DNA of 64,000 bases from CAVYUC01 sp963783085 (lineage in GTDB: Bacteria; Bacteroidota; Bacteroidia; Bacteroidales; Prolixibacteraceae): positions 62,001-126,000 of the forward strand of contig CAWAMJ010000010.1 of assembly GCA_963783085.1 (NCBI GenBank). The letters run 5' to 3'. The notes under the pieces were generated by a model that was given only the letters and a program-made list of their open reading frames with translations, searched no databases and was not told the DNA's origin. Made by a program: the position numbers and the translations under genes. The first letter of the stretch is position 1; each line of letters starts with the position of its first letter. This document shows, piece after piece, positions 27,621-35,340 of this stretch.

Positions 27621-27636
27621 AATTGGAAATTTTCTG

Positions 27637-27644
27637 CAAAAATA
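27637..27644 (-). promoter_or_regulatory. -7 promoter element of the GNAT gene
   Basis: Minus strand TATTTTTG, matching TAnnTTTG, ends 16 nt before the start at 27620. It supports that start over the upstream one at 27686, which would place the element inside the gene. Confidence 0.4.
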
Positions 27645-27792
27645 ACTGATTTTTGATTTAACAGGTAATTTGTTTGTCGGGGGCAAACTTTGTTTTTACT
27701 TTGAAAGATGCATGTTTTTAGTCCATCAGTGGCGGATAAAAAGAATTGGCGAAAAAAGTTTCTTCGGAACAGAAAAACCGTTGCCGGAATTT

Positions 27793-28113
27793 CTACTTCA
27801 TTTTTTCGATAATTTCATTGATTTTTATTTTTTCCTCTTCCAGCAGCACCAGTTGAAGTTTTTCCTTCTCGAGAAGCGAACTGACAGCCGGGCCAACCTC
27901 GCCGGTTATTATTGTTGACACCCCTTCGTTTATCAGGAATTTAACCAGTTGTATCCCGCTGTTTGGGGCATCTTTATATGGATTCTCAACAATCGAAAAG
28001 GTGTTGGTGGTTTTGTTGTATAACACTACATTCTCACATTTCCCAAAGCGAAGATCAAGAAATGATTTTCCGGTTTTACCGGTTGAAGAAATTGCAAAAA
28101 TTTTATCCATCAT
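27793..28113 (-). CDS. NifX/dinitrogenase iron-molybdenum-cofactor-domain protein
   Basis: 106 residues forming one NifB/NifX/NafY-type domain: FLDLRFGKCENVVLYN after the first strand, NSGIQLVKFLINEGVSTIITG in the middle and LVLLEEEKIKINEII at the end. Small proteins of this family bind Fe-S or FeMo-type clusters. Here there are no nitrogenase genes, and ORP/MinD-type cluster proteins are more common partners in anaerobes. A -7 element lies upstream at 28128-28135. Confidence 0.88.
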   Translation of the reverse strand: MMDKIFAISSTGKTGKSFLDLRFGKCENVVLYNKTTNTFSIVENPYKDAPNSGIQLVKFLINEGVSTIITGEVGPAVSSLLEKEKLQLVLLEEEKIKINEIIEKMK

Positions 28114-28127
28114 TAGTAGTTTGTGTT

Positions 28128-28135
28128 CAAATATA
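28128..28135 (-). promoter_or_regulatory. -7 promoter element of the NifX-like gene
   Basis: Minus strand TATATTTG matches TAnnTTTG exactly, 14 nt before the start codon. A TTG lies 22 nt upstream, 1-3 nt further than usual. Confidence 0.4.
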
Positions 28136-28156
28136 ACAATTGGAAATCAAAATGTT

Positions 28157-28507
28157 TCAATTCCGGCTGCTAATTAATTCTTCCCAAAACTCCACGGCTC
28201 TTCGTGTATGTGGGATTACAATAGTTCCTCCCACAAGAATTGCCACAGAAAAAATTTCAAAAATCTCATCTGTTGTGAGCCCATGTTCAAAACATTTTTT
28301 GAGGTGATATTTTATGCAGTCGTCGCACCGTAAAACCATGGAAGTTGCCAAACCCAGCATTTCCTTTACTTTGCTGCTTAAAGCTCCGTCGGCATAAGCG
28401 AGCGTATCAATGCTGTATATTCTTTTCATTACCTTGTTACCTGAAGCAAGAATTTTTTCATTCATCTTTTCGCGGTATTCATCGAATTCAAGTACCAGTT
28501 TTCCCAT
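28157..28507 (-). CDS. AhpD-like carboxymuconolactone decarboxylase family protein
   Basis: 116 residues. The redox-site pattern E-x11-CxxC-x3-H is intact in EMLGLATSMVLRCDDCIKYH. This is the peroxidase-type (AhpD-like) subfamily and not the ring-cleavage decarboxylase. The helical core continues with LTTDEIFEIFSVAILVGG. Probably a thiol peroxidase or disulfide reductase. It lies 43 bp upstream of the NifX-like gene on the same strand, suggesting a small redox or metal-linked cluster. Confidence 0.9.
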   Translation of the reverse strand: MGKLVLEFDEYREKMNEKILASGNKVMKRIYSIDTLAYADGALSSKVKEMLGLATSMVLRCDDCIKYHLKKCFEHGLTTDEIFEIFSVAILVGGTIVIPHTRRAVEFWEELISSRN

Positions 28508-28651
28508 AAATCCCCTGTTTTTTAATTAAAGGTGAAAGCGAACGAGACCAAAAGTGCCTCAAAACATTTTAAAACGAGTTGAAATGCCGCTGCAAAAATG
28601 GAAGTTTTTATTCAAATTTGTAATTTTAACAGAAATTTAAACCCGAAAAAA

Positions 28652-29401
28652 ATGTCAGGACACAGCAAGTGGTCAACAATAAAACACAAAAAAGGGGCGC
28701 TGGACGCCAAACGTTCGAAAATTTTTTCAAAAATATCGAAGGAAATCACTGTTGCTGCAAAAATGGGCGGATCGGATATTGAGTCCAACCCGCGCCTGCG
28801 ACTGGCCGTTCAAAACGCAAAAGGCCAGAACATGTCAAAAGATGTTATTGAGCGAGCTATTAATAAAGCAGATAAAGACCTTTCAAATTTTGAAGAATCA
28901 ACCTTTGAAGGATATGGGCCTGAGGGAATTGCCATTTTTGTAGAATGCTTGTCGGATAACAACAACCGCACCGTAAGCAGTGTCAGGTCTATTTTTTCCA
29001 AACATAACGGGCATCTTGGAACCAGCGGCTCGGTAGGTTTTCTGTTCGACCGGAAAGGCATTTTTGTTATTCCTGCCACAGAAAACAGCGATCAGGAAGA
29101 ACTGGAACTGGAAATGATTGATGCCGGAGCCGAAAGTATGGAAGTAAACGACGATTTAATTGTGGTAACGTCTCCGCTCGAAGAATTTGGGAATGTTTCC
29201 AAAAAACTCGAAGAGCTTCAAATAGAACCTGAAAGTCAGGAATTGCAGCGTATTCCGAACAATACAACCACGCTTCCTGTGGAAGAAGCAAAAAAAGTGA
29301 TGCAACTGGTTGAACATCTGGAAGAAGACGACGATGTTCAGAATGTATACCACAACCTCGAAATTACACCGGAGCTGGAAGAGGCGCTCAGCGACAAGTG
29401 A
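28652..29401 (+). CDS. YebC/PmpR/TACO1 family regulator
   Basis: 249 residues from the canonical start MSGHSKWSTIKHKKGALD at 28652; an upstream in-frame ATG at 28598 would add 18 atypical residues. The fold's hallmark GYGPEGIAIFVECLSDNNNR and GSVGFLFDRKG segments are present. Members act as DNA-binding regulators or as translation factors relieving ribosome stalling at polyproline motifs. Full length. Confidence 0.96.
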   Translation: MSGHSKWSTIKHKKGALDAKRSKIFSKISKEITVAAKMGGSDIESNPRLRLAVQNAKGQNMSKDVIERAINKADKDLSNFEESTFEGYGPEGIAIFVECLSDNNNRTVSSVRSIFSKHNGHLGTSGSVGFLFDRKGIFVIPATENSDQEELELEMIDAGAESMEVNDDLIVVTSPLEEFGNVSKKLEELQIEPESQELQRIPNNTTTLPVEEAKKVMQLVEHLEEDDDVQNVYHNLEITPELEEALSDK

Positions 29402-29499
29402 TTTTCTTCCGGCATGGCCGTGTTTATCACTAAAACGAAATAAGCAGTTGAGGCAATCGGCAGGTAAAAATCCCGTTATCATACTAATGGTTTTTAAAT

Positions 29500-29507
29500 T
29501 ATATTTG
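29500..29507 (+). promoter_or_regulatory. -7 promoter element of the SPOR-purF-like operon
   Basis: TATATTTG matches TAnnTTTG exactly, 12 nt before the ATG at 29520. No TTTG is at the -33 distance. Confidence 0.45.
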
Positions 29508-29519
29508 CACTCTCGATCG

Positions 29520-29990
29520 ATGAAAAAAATGAAGCGGCTTTTTTTAATTGTTTCAGGAATTATGATTTGTAACCTGATTTTTGCGCAGGTTTCAGTAACA
29601 GGGGAAACAGCAGTAGCTGATTCGATTCCTGTGCTGGAAAACCTGAACGTGGATCAGGATCCAAGGCTGACAAAGATGCTGAAATGGCATATCGAGAACA
29701 ATCAAACACGCGAAGGCATTCAAGGTTACAGAGTAGAGATATTTTTTAGTTCAGCTCTGAATGCACTGGAAATGGCACAAAAAGAGAAAGTAAAATTTTT
29801 ATCGTTGTACCCCGATTACAGCGTTCACGTTAAATTTGCAGCCCCCAATTTCAAGGTCCGTGTTGGAGATTTCAGAACAAAAAATGAAGCGCTTAAACTT
29901 GAAAAGAAAATTGAAAAAGATTATCCCGGAGCTTTTATTGTACCCGATATAATTGATTTCCCCCTGTTGAAAACGGAAAATTATGAGTGA
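29520..29990 (+). CDS. secreted SPOR-domain-like protein
   Basis: 156 residues from the ATG at 29520; the frame is open upstream through yebC but has no family match there. A signal peptide (MKKMKRLFLIVSGIMICNLI, then FAQ) is followed by a SPOR-like domain, GYRVEIFFSSALNALEMAQK and VRVGDFRTKNEALKLEKKIE, which typically binds denuded peptidoglycan glycan strands. Envelope localisation is expected. Its last 8 bp overlap the purF-like gene, a tight coupling to a purine-type amidotransferase with no obvious shared biology. Confidence 0.82.
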   Translation: MKKMKRLFLIVSGIMICNLIFAQVSVTGETAVADSIPVLENLNVDQDPRLTKMLKWHIENNQTREGIQGYRVEIFFSSALNALEMAQKEKVKFLSLYPDYSVHVKFAAPNFKVRVGDFRTKNEALKLEKKIEKDYPGAFIVPDIIDFPLLKTENYE

Positions 29991-31881
29991 GCAGATTAAA
30001 CACGAATGCGGAATAGCTTTAATCCGGTTATTAAAACCCTTATCCTATTATAAAGAAAAGTACGGCACCTGGAAGTACGGCATTAACAAGATTTATCTGT
30101 TGATGGAGAAGCAGCACAACCGCGGTCAGGACGGCGCGGGAATTGTTTGTGTGAAAGACCATTTATCTCCCGGAAGTTCGTATATAAACCGTTTTCGTTC
30201 CGTTGAGCCAAACCCGATAAAAGATGTTTTCGACCGGGTTAACAAGCCGTTGAAAAAGGCGATGCGTGCAGGAACCGACATTGAAGACTGCGACTGGGCA
30301 TACGAAAACTTTCCTTTTGCCGGAGAGTTGTATCTGGGGCATCTCAGGTATGGGACGTTTGGTAAAAACAGCATCGATTTTGTGCACCCGGTAATGCGGC
30401 AAAATAATTGGAAGTCGCGCAATCTGGTATTGGCCGGTAATTTTAACCTAACCAATACCGACGAGCTTTTTAAAGTGCTTGTTGGTTTGGGGCAACATCC
30501 CAAAGCATACAGCGACACGGTAACTGCTTTGGAAAAAGTGGGCCATTTTCTCGATGAGGAAAATCAGTTGCTTTTCCGGAGGTACAAAAACGAAGGATAC
30601 AGGAATAACGAAATTTCACCGCTGATTGAAAAAAACCTCGATATTCAAAATATACTGGAACGTGCAACAAAAGACTGGGACGGCGGCTATGCCATGGCGG
30701 GTTTAATTGGCCACGGCGATGCATTTGTAGTGCGCGATCCATGGGGAATACGTCCGGTTCATTATTATTACGACGATGAAATTGTGGTAATAGCATCAGA
30801 GCGCCCTGTTATACAAACTGTTATGAATGTGCAGTGGAGCCAGGTTCACGAAATCGATCCCGGTGGAGCGCTGATCGTGAAAAAAGACGGCGAGATAAAA
30901 AAAGAGATGATACGTGTGCCCCACAAAAGAAAATCATGCTCGTTCGAACGGATTTATTTTTCCAGAGGAAGCGACAGAAATATTTATCGGGAAAGAAAGG
31001 AACTGGGCCGTTTAATTAGTTCAACCATCCTTGAAACCGTGAATTACGATTTCGAAAATACTGTTTTTTCATATATACCAAATACATCAGAAACGGCATT
31101 TTATGGAATGATCGAAGGAATTCGTGATTATCTGGTCGACTGGAAAATTAAAGAAATCAGGGAGAGAAATGGTTCGCTTTCCAACGAGCAAATAAAAAAT
31201 ATCATTTCACTTGAACCACGGGTGGAAAAAATCGCCATTAAGGATGTGAAGCTCCGGACATTTATTACCGACGACGCCAGCCGGGGCGATTTGGTAACGC
31301 ACGTGTATGACGTCACTTACGGTGTGATTCGAAACAACATCGACACCCTTGTGGTAATTGACGATTCGATAGTACGCGGCACTACTTTGAAAAACAGTAT
31401 TTTACGCATCCTCGACCGCCTTCAGCCCAAAAAAATCATTGTTGTTTCATCAGCACCACAAATCCGTTACCCCGACTGCTACGGAATTGATATGGCGCAG
31501 CTCGATCAATTTATTGCATTCAACGCGGCAATCCGTTTGCTGGAAGAAACCGGCCAGGAATCGGTCATCGAAAACGTATACCAAAAATGCAAGGAGCAGG
31601 AGAATCTTTCCAAAGAAGAAATGGTGAATTATGTGCGCGAAATTTACCGGTCGTTTACTGCCGAAGAAATTTCAGCAAAAATTGCGGAATTGCTTAAACC
31701 CGAAGATTGCAAAGCCGAAGTGGAAATTGTATACCAATCGATTGAAAACCTGCATGCAGCCTGTCCGAACGATTTGGGCGACTGGTATTTCACCGGAAAT
31801 TATCCGACCCCTGGCGGGAACAGGGTCGTCAATTCATCTTTTATCAATTTTGTTGAAGGAAAACATATGCGAGCCTATTAG
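29983..31881 (+). CDS. long PurF-like amidophosphoribosyltransferase
   Basis: 632 residues, about 130 longer than E. coli PurF. The N-terminal glutaminase nucleophile is Cys9 in KHECGIALIRL, so a short propeptide would need removal. Other family marks are GHLRYGTFGKNS, LAGNFNLTNTDELF, DPWGIRPVHYYYDDE and the PRPP loop VVIDDSIVRGTTLKNS. Bacteroidota often carry this longer paralogue beside a normal PurF. It probably makes phosphoribosylamine or acts on a related substrate. A terminator follows at ~32103. Confidence 0.9.
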   Translation: MSEQIKHECGIALIRLLKPLSYYKEKYGTWKYGINKIYLLMEKQHNRGQDGAGIVCVKDHLSPGSSYINRFRSVEPNPIKDVFDRVNKPLKKAMRAGTDIEDCDWAYENFPFAGELYLGHLRYGTFGKNSIDFVHPVMRQNNWKSRNLVLAGNFNLTNTDELFKVLVGLGQHPKAYSDTVTALEKVGHFLDEENQLLFRRYKNEGYRNNEISPLIEKNLDIQNILERATKDWDGGYAMAGLIGHGDAFVVRDPWGIRPVHYYYDDEIVVIASERPVIQTVMNVQWSQVHEIDPGGALIVKKDGEIKKEMIRVPHKRKSCSFERIYFSRGSDRNIYRERKELGRLISSTILETVNYDFENTVFSYIPNTSETAFYGMIEGIRDYLVDWKIKEIRERNGSLSNEQIKNIISLEPRVEKIAIKDVKLRTFITDDASRGDLVTHVYDVTYGVIRNNIDTLVVIDDSIVRGTTLKNSILRILDRLQPKKIIVVSSAPQIRYPDCYGIDMAQLDQFIAFNAAIRLLEETGQESVIENVYQKCKEQENLSKEEMVNYVREIYRSFTAEEISAKIAELLKPEDCKAEVEIVYQSIENLHAACPNDLGDWYFTGNYPTPGGNRVVNSSFINFVEGKHMRAY

Positions 31882-32102
31882 CATCGTCTTTGTTTTTTAA
31901 GGTTGAAAAATCAGGAAGGATAACAATCACCGGGTTTTTGGCGGCAACTTTCATTTTCTTCTGAAAGTTCGAAACATCTTTATTCCATTATTGTTACTGA
32001 ATATAAACACGCCAAGATCAGAACATTTTCTGATTTCGGAGTGTTTAGAATAAGGCCTCTGGAACGGAAGATATTATTTGTCATGGCGTATTATTAATCT
32101 TT

Positions 32103-32145
32103 CCCTCGGGAAAAAACTTTCTTTCGTTTTCCAGGGGCTTTTTTT
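32103..32145 (+). terminator. intrinsic terminator downstream of the purF-like gene
   Basis: An imperfect stem (32103-32114 with 32127-32136, 10 bp with a 2-nt bulge) is followed by a run of seven Ts at 32139-32145. The 277-bp spacer 31882-32158 holds nothing else recognisable. Confidence 0.6.
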
Positions 32146-32158
32146 GTAAGTTATTTTT

Positions 32159-32905
32159 TTAGAATTGTAAGCGAAACAGGTAAAATATAACATTCAGAAG
32201 AATGTAAACTGCAATGGAAAGCGCAATTCCATAAAATGTAAACAGCGAAAAAAGAACCAGACACATTCCGATAAAAACAAAACGGTACCAGTTTTCTCCA
32301 AATCGCAGTGAAGTAAACTTAAGCGAAAACATGGGTAAATCAGACACCATGAGCGCCGAAAAAAACACGTTGAGTATGAATAAATTTGTTGTGGTATAGA
32401 GGTGTTGAAAAAGTTCCTGATAACGCGGCAACTCGAGCATCAAACCCAGAGAGGCCCAGAAAATGCCATTTGCCGGGATGGGTAACCCGCGAAAAAAAGA
32501 TTCTCCGGAAGTATTCACATTGAATTTTGCAAGGCGCAGGGCGCCGAATACCGGAATTAAAAAGGCGGAAAATAAAATAAGCCACTCGTACCATGGCGCT
32601 GAAATTTCGTAAATCCGCTGGTTACTGTTGAACATGGAAAATTCAAGCAATGTAAAAAGAATTGCTCCGGGCGCCAGTCCAAAAGAAACAACATCAGCCA
32701 GCGAATCCAGCTGTTTCCCAACCTCAGAATACGATTTCAGCAAACGTGCGGCAAAGCCATCCATAAAATCAAATACTGCCGCTGCACAAATAAAAATACC
32801 GGCCCAGATTAAATGGCCGTCTACGGCAAATATAATCGCCAAAGAACCGGAAACGAGGTTCAACGACGTAATGAAATTAGGAATATGCCTGGTTATTTTA
32901 TGCAT
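32159..32905 (-). CDS. pssA: CDP-diacylglycerol-serine O-phosphatidyltransferase
   Basis: 248 residues with about eight membrane segments. The CDP-alcohol phosphotransferase motif DG-x2-AR-x8-G-x3-D-x3-D is intact, spanning DFMDGFAARLLKSYSEVG and then QLDSLAD. It makes phosphatidylserine from CDP-diacylglycerol and serine. Its start overlaps the psd gene by 8 bp, so the two steps to phosphatidylethanolamine are translationally coupled. It is the last gene of the rsfS-ftsH-cdsA-psd-pssA run. Confidence 0.96.
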   Translation of the reverse strand: MHKITRHIPNFITSLNLVSGSLAIIFAVDGHLIWAGIFICAAAVFDFMDGFAARLLKSYSEVGKQLDSLADVVSFGLAPGAILFTLLEFSMFNSNQRIYEISAPWYEWLILFSAFLIPVFGALRLAKFNVNTSGESFFRGLPIPANGIFWASLGLMLELPRYQELFQHLYTTTNLFILNVFFSALMVSDLPMFSLKFTSLRFGENWYRFVFIGMCLVLFSLFTFYGIALSIAVYILLNVIFYLFRLQF

Positions 32906-33569
32906 TCTCTACCTTTTCGAACGTTGCAATTATCGTTTTTCCGCCAACTGACTTTTCGTGTAAATTCACTTTCACAACAGCGTCAACCGGCAAAAATAAA
33001 TCGACCCGCGAACCAAACCGGATAAAACCGTATTCGCCACCCTGATCGACAAATTCGCCAGGTCGTTTGTAACTTGCAATTCTTCGCGCCATAACGCCTG
33101 CAATTTGACGTGCCATGATTTCAGTTCCATTATTCATTTTGAAAACCACCGAATTACGTTCGTTTTTTTCGGAAGATTTTTTTACAAACGCCGGATAATA
33201 CACGCCGTTTTTATGTTTTTCATAAACTACGTTGCCTGCCACAGGTGCGCGGTTTTGGTGCACGTTAAATGCCGACATGAATATGGAAACCTGAATTCTT
33301 TCGTCTTTAAAATACTCTTTTTCAAATGTTTTTATAATTTCTACAATTTCTCCGTCGGCAGGAGCTAATACATATTCTGAATTCTTTTCAATTTCTCTGT
33401 CGGGAACCCTGAAAAACAAAACTATTAAAACCGCCAGCACAAGTGATGCCGGCAGTAAAAAATAAATAATCAGGTATTCCTTCAGAAAAAAATAAATTGC
33501 TATATCTACTAATGCCAGTATTATTAAAGCTACGGGAATTACCTTTTTCCCCTCTTTATGAATTTTCAT
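32898..33569 (-). CDS. psd: phosphatidylserine decarboxylase family protein
   Basis: 223 residues, the short (TIGR00164-type) subfamily. Two N-terminal hydrophobic helices are followed by APADGEIVEI and the FMSAFNVHQNRAPVAGNV block with the catalytic His region. The self-cleavage motif is GFIRFGSRVDLFLP, where Gly-Ser would generate the pyruvoyl group. It converts phosphatidylserine to phosphatidylethanolamine. It overlaps pssA by 8 bp. Confidence 0.95.
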   Translation of the reverse strand: MKIHKEGKKVIPVALIILALVDIAIYFFLKEYLIIYFLLPASLVLAVLIVLFFRVPDREIEKNSEYVLAPADGEIVEIIKTFEKEYFKDERIQVSIFMSAFNVHQNRAPVAGNVVYEKHKNGVYYPAFVKKSSEKNERNSVVFKMNNGTEIMARQIAGVMARRIASYKRPGEFVDQGGEYGFIRFGSRVDLFLPVDAVVKVNLHEKSVGGKTIIATFEKVENA

Positions 33570-33662
33570 GAGTTATTGTTTCAACTTAATGTTCTGTACA
33601 TTATTCTTATTCTTTAAAAGCTAATTTGCATGAAATGTTTAAAGTCTAACCTATCCGTTTTT

Positions 33663-34490
33663 TTATACATTTCCGCTCAATACCAACCAAATAAAGATGA
33701 ATGGTACGGCAAACAACAGACTGTCGAATCTGTCGAGAAGACCGCCGTGGCCGGGTAAAATGGTGCCGGAATCTTTAATGTTCAGTTCCCTTTTTATTTT
33801 CGATTCAAACAAATCGCCCAGTGTGCCAAAAAGAATTATGATACCTGCAATAACCATCCAGCTAACAACCGTCAGTCGCTGGAAAACCAGGGCATTTAAA
33901 ATTCCCATAATCATTCCGAACACCGCGCCGGCAATAAATCCTTCCCAGGTTTTATTGGGTGAAATTTTCTCATGTATTTTATGTTTTCCGAAACTGGAAC
34001 CAGCCAGATAGGCAACCGAATCATAAACCCAAACGATGAAGAAAATTCCGATTAAAGTAGTGGGGTTAAAATCAGGTTTGCCTGGAAATCCTGAAAAAAC
34101 GATGAAATTCAATAAACTAAAAGGTACTGCAACATAAACAAATCCGGCCAGTGTAATGGTCGCATTTTTAAGCACCATCGATTCAATCCGTAAAATTTCG
34201 AAAAGAAAAATCATGGTCAGAAAAGGAATAAAAATCAGGCTGAAAAGAATGGGAATTAATCCATAACCAACTCCGAATGAAACAAGATATAATAAAATAC
34301 CCAATATTAACCCGATGGTTTTGTGCGGGTTATAACCCGAGTTTTCTACCAGTTTATAAAATTCCAGCAAAACCAGGAACAAGGTAAATGTAAATAAAAC
34401 GCCGTAAACCAACGGATGAAAAGCAGTACCCGCCAGCATTAGAACCACATAAACCGACCCTGTTAGCGTACGTATGGTAAAATCCTTCAA
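33663..34490 (-). CDS. cdsA: phosphatidate cytidylyltransferase
   Basis: 275 residues with eight or so membrane helices. The C-terminal signature KIKRELNIKDSGTILPGHGG followed by LLDRFDSLLF is intact. SPNKTWEGFIAG is a second conserved cytosolic loop. It forms CDP-diacylglycerol, the substrate of PssA encoded downstream. It overlaps the DUF2007 gene by 4 bp (stop/start overlap). A 93-bp gap separates it from psd. Confidence 0.96.
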   Translation of the reverse strand: MKDFTIRTLTGSVYVVLMLAGTAFHPLVYGVLFTFTLFLVLLEFYKLVENSGYNPHKTIGLILGILLYLVSFGVGYGLIPILFSLIFIPFLTMIFLFEILRIESMVLKNATITLAGFVYVAVPFSLLNFIVFSGFPGKPDFNPTTLIGIFFIVWVYDSVAYLAGSSFGKHKIHEKISPNKTWEGFIAGAVFGMIMGILNALVFQRLTVVSWMVIAGIIILFGTLGDLFESKIKRELNIKDSGTILPGHGGLLDRFDSLLFAVPFIFIWLVLSGNV

Positions 34491-34693
34491 TGTTTCAATT
34501 CTTTTAGCAATTCGAGCGATTGCGCTTCGTCTTTTTCCTGCACATATAAAACAAAATCACCAAAAGATTGAATTGCGGTGTCGTGTTGGTTTAAAACCAC
34601 GACTTTGATTCCGGAATTCTCCAGAATATCTTTTGCAAGGTCTGCCTTATATTCGTGTGCAGTTGTATAAACTTCTTTCCATCCTTTTTCCAT
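34487..34693 (-). CDS. DUF2007-type putative signal-transducing protein
   Basis: 68 residues, one small alpha/beta domain: EVYTTAHEYKADLAKDILEN, then SGIKVVVLNQHD and DFVLYVQEKDEAQSLELL. This matches DUF2007, a GlnB-like fold of unknown ligand. It overlaps cdsA by 4 bp, so it is surely co-translated. A role in tuning phospholipid synthesis is possible but unproven. Confidence 0.85.
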   Translation of the reverse strand: MEKGWKEVYTTAHEYKADLAKDILENSGIKVVVLNQHDTAIQSFGDFVLYVQEKDEAQSLELLKELKH

Positions 34694-34722
34694 TTCGCAA
34701 AATTAGGATCAATTTTTTGATA

Positions 34723-35337
34723 TTAATATATAAAAACATGAAGTTCTTTCGGACCATGCGCTCCAAGGGTCAGTGTTTTTTCGATATCGGCGGTGCGGCT
34801 TGGACCGGTTATAATGGAAATTTGCGACGGCATATTCCCATTGTACTTTTGGGTTATTTTGCTGTAAGCTTCTTCCAGAAAGCCAACTAACTGATTTTTC
34901 CGCGCTACAACTATATGCACGGGCGGGTATACAAAGAGCTGTCTGCCACCTTGTTGCGCAGAACTAACCATGATTGATCCGGTGTGTGCAATCAAAAATT
35001 CACAGCCGGTTATTCCGGCTTCGATGGTTTCCGGGTACGAATTGCCCGATAAAGCAGAAATGCCATTTTTGTTGAGCAATTCGTTAATCTCCGGTTCATT
35101 ACAAAAAACGGTGCCCGGATTAAAGGCGGAAACAAGTGATTTCAGTTGTTCTGAAAATTCCTGTTCAGTTTTGCACAACCAAACTTTTCCGTTGACCAGT
35201 GTGAGACTTTTTTCAAAGAAAAGCTCCGGTGGCTCTTCAATCGAATGATACACTGGAGCTTTAAAATCGGGTTTTTCCGGCAACGGATGCTGGGTTTTTC
35301 TCAGCCTTCCCAATATTTCATCGCGGGCGCTTTCCAT
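34723..35337 (-). CDS. LUD-domain protein (LutC/YkgG-like)
   Basis: 204 residues. The LUD domain shows GITGCEFLIAHTGSIMVSS and the C-terminal ITGPSRTADIEKTLTLGAHG followed by PKELHVF, its most conserved part. LutC-type proteins take part in L-lactate oxidation with LutA/LutB, but those genes are absent here. In Bacteroidota this gene is repeatedly found between ftsH and cdsA. It lies 3 bp downstream of ftsH. Confidence 0.93.
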   Translation of the reverse strand: MESARDEILGRLRKTQHPLPEKPDFKAPVYHSIEEPPELFFEKSLTLVNGKVWLCKTEQEFSEQLKSLVSAFNPGTVFCNEPEINELLNKNGISALSGNSYPETIEAGITGCEFLIAHTGSIMVSSAQQGGRQLFVYPPVHIVVARKNQLVGFLEEAYSKITQKYNGNMPSQISIITGPSRTADIEKTLTLGAHGPKELHVFIY

Positions 35338-35340
35338 AAT

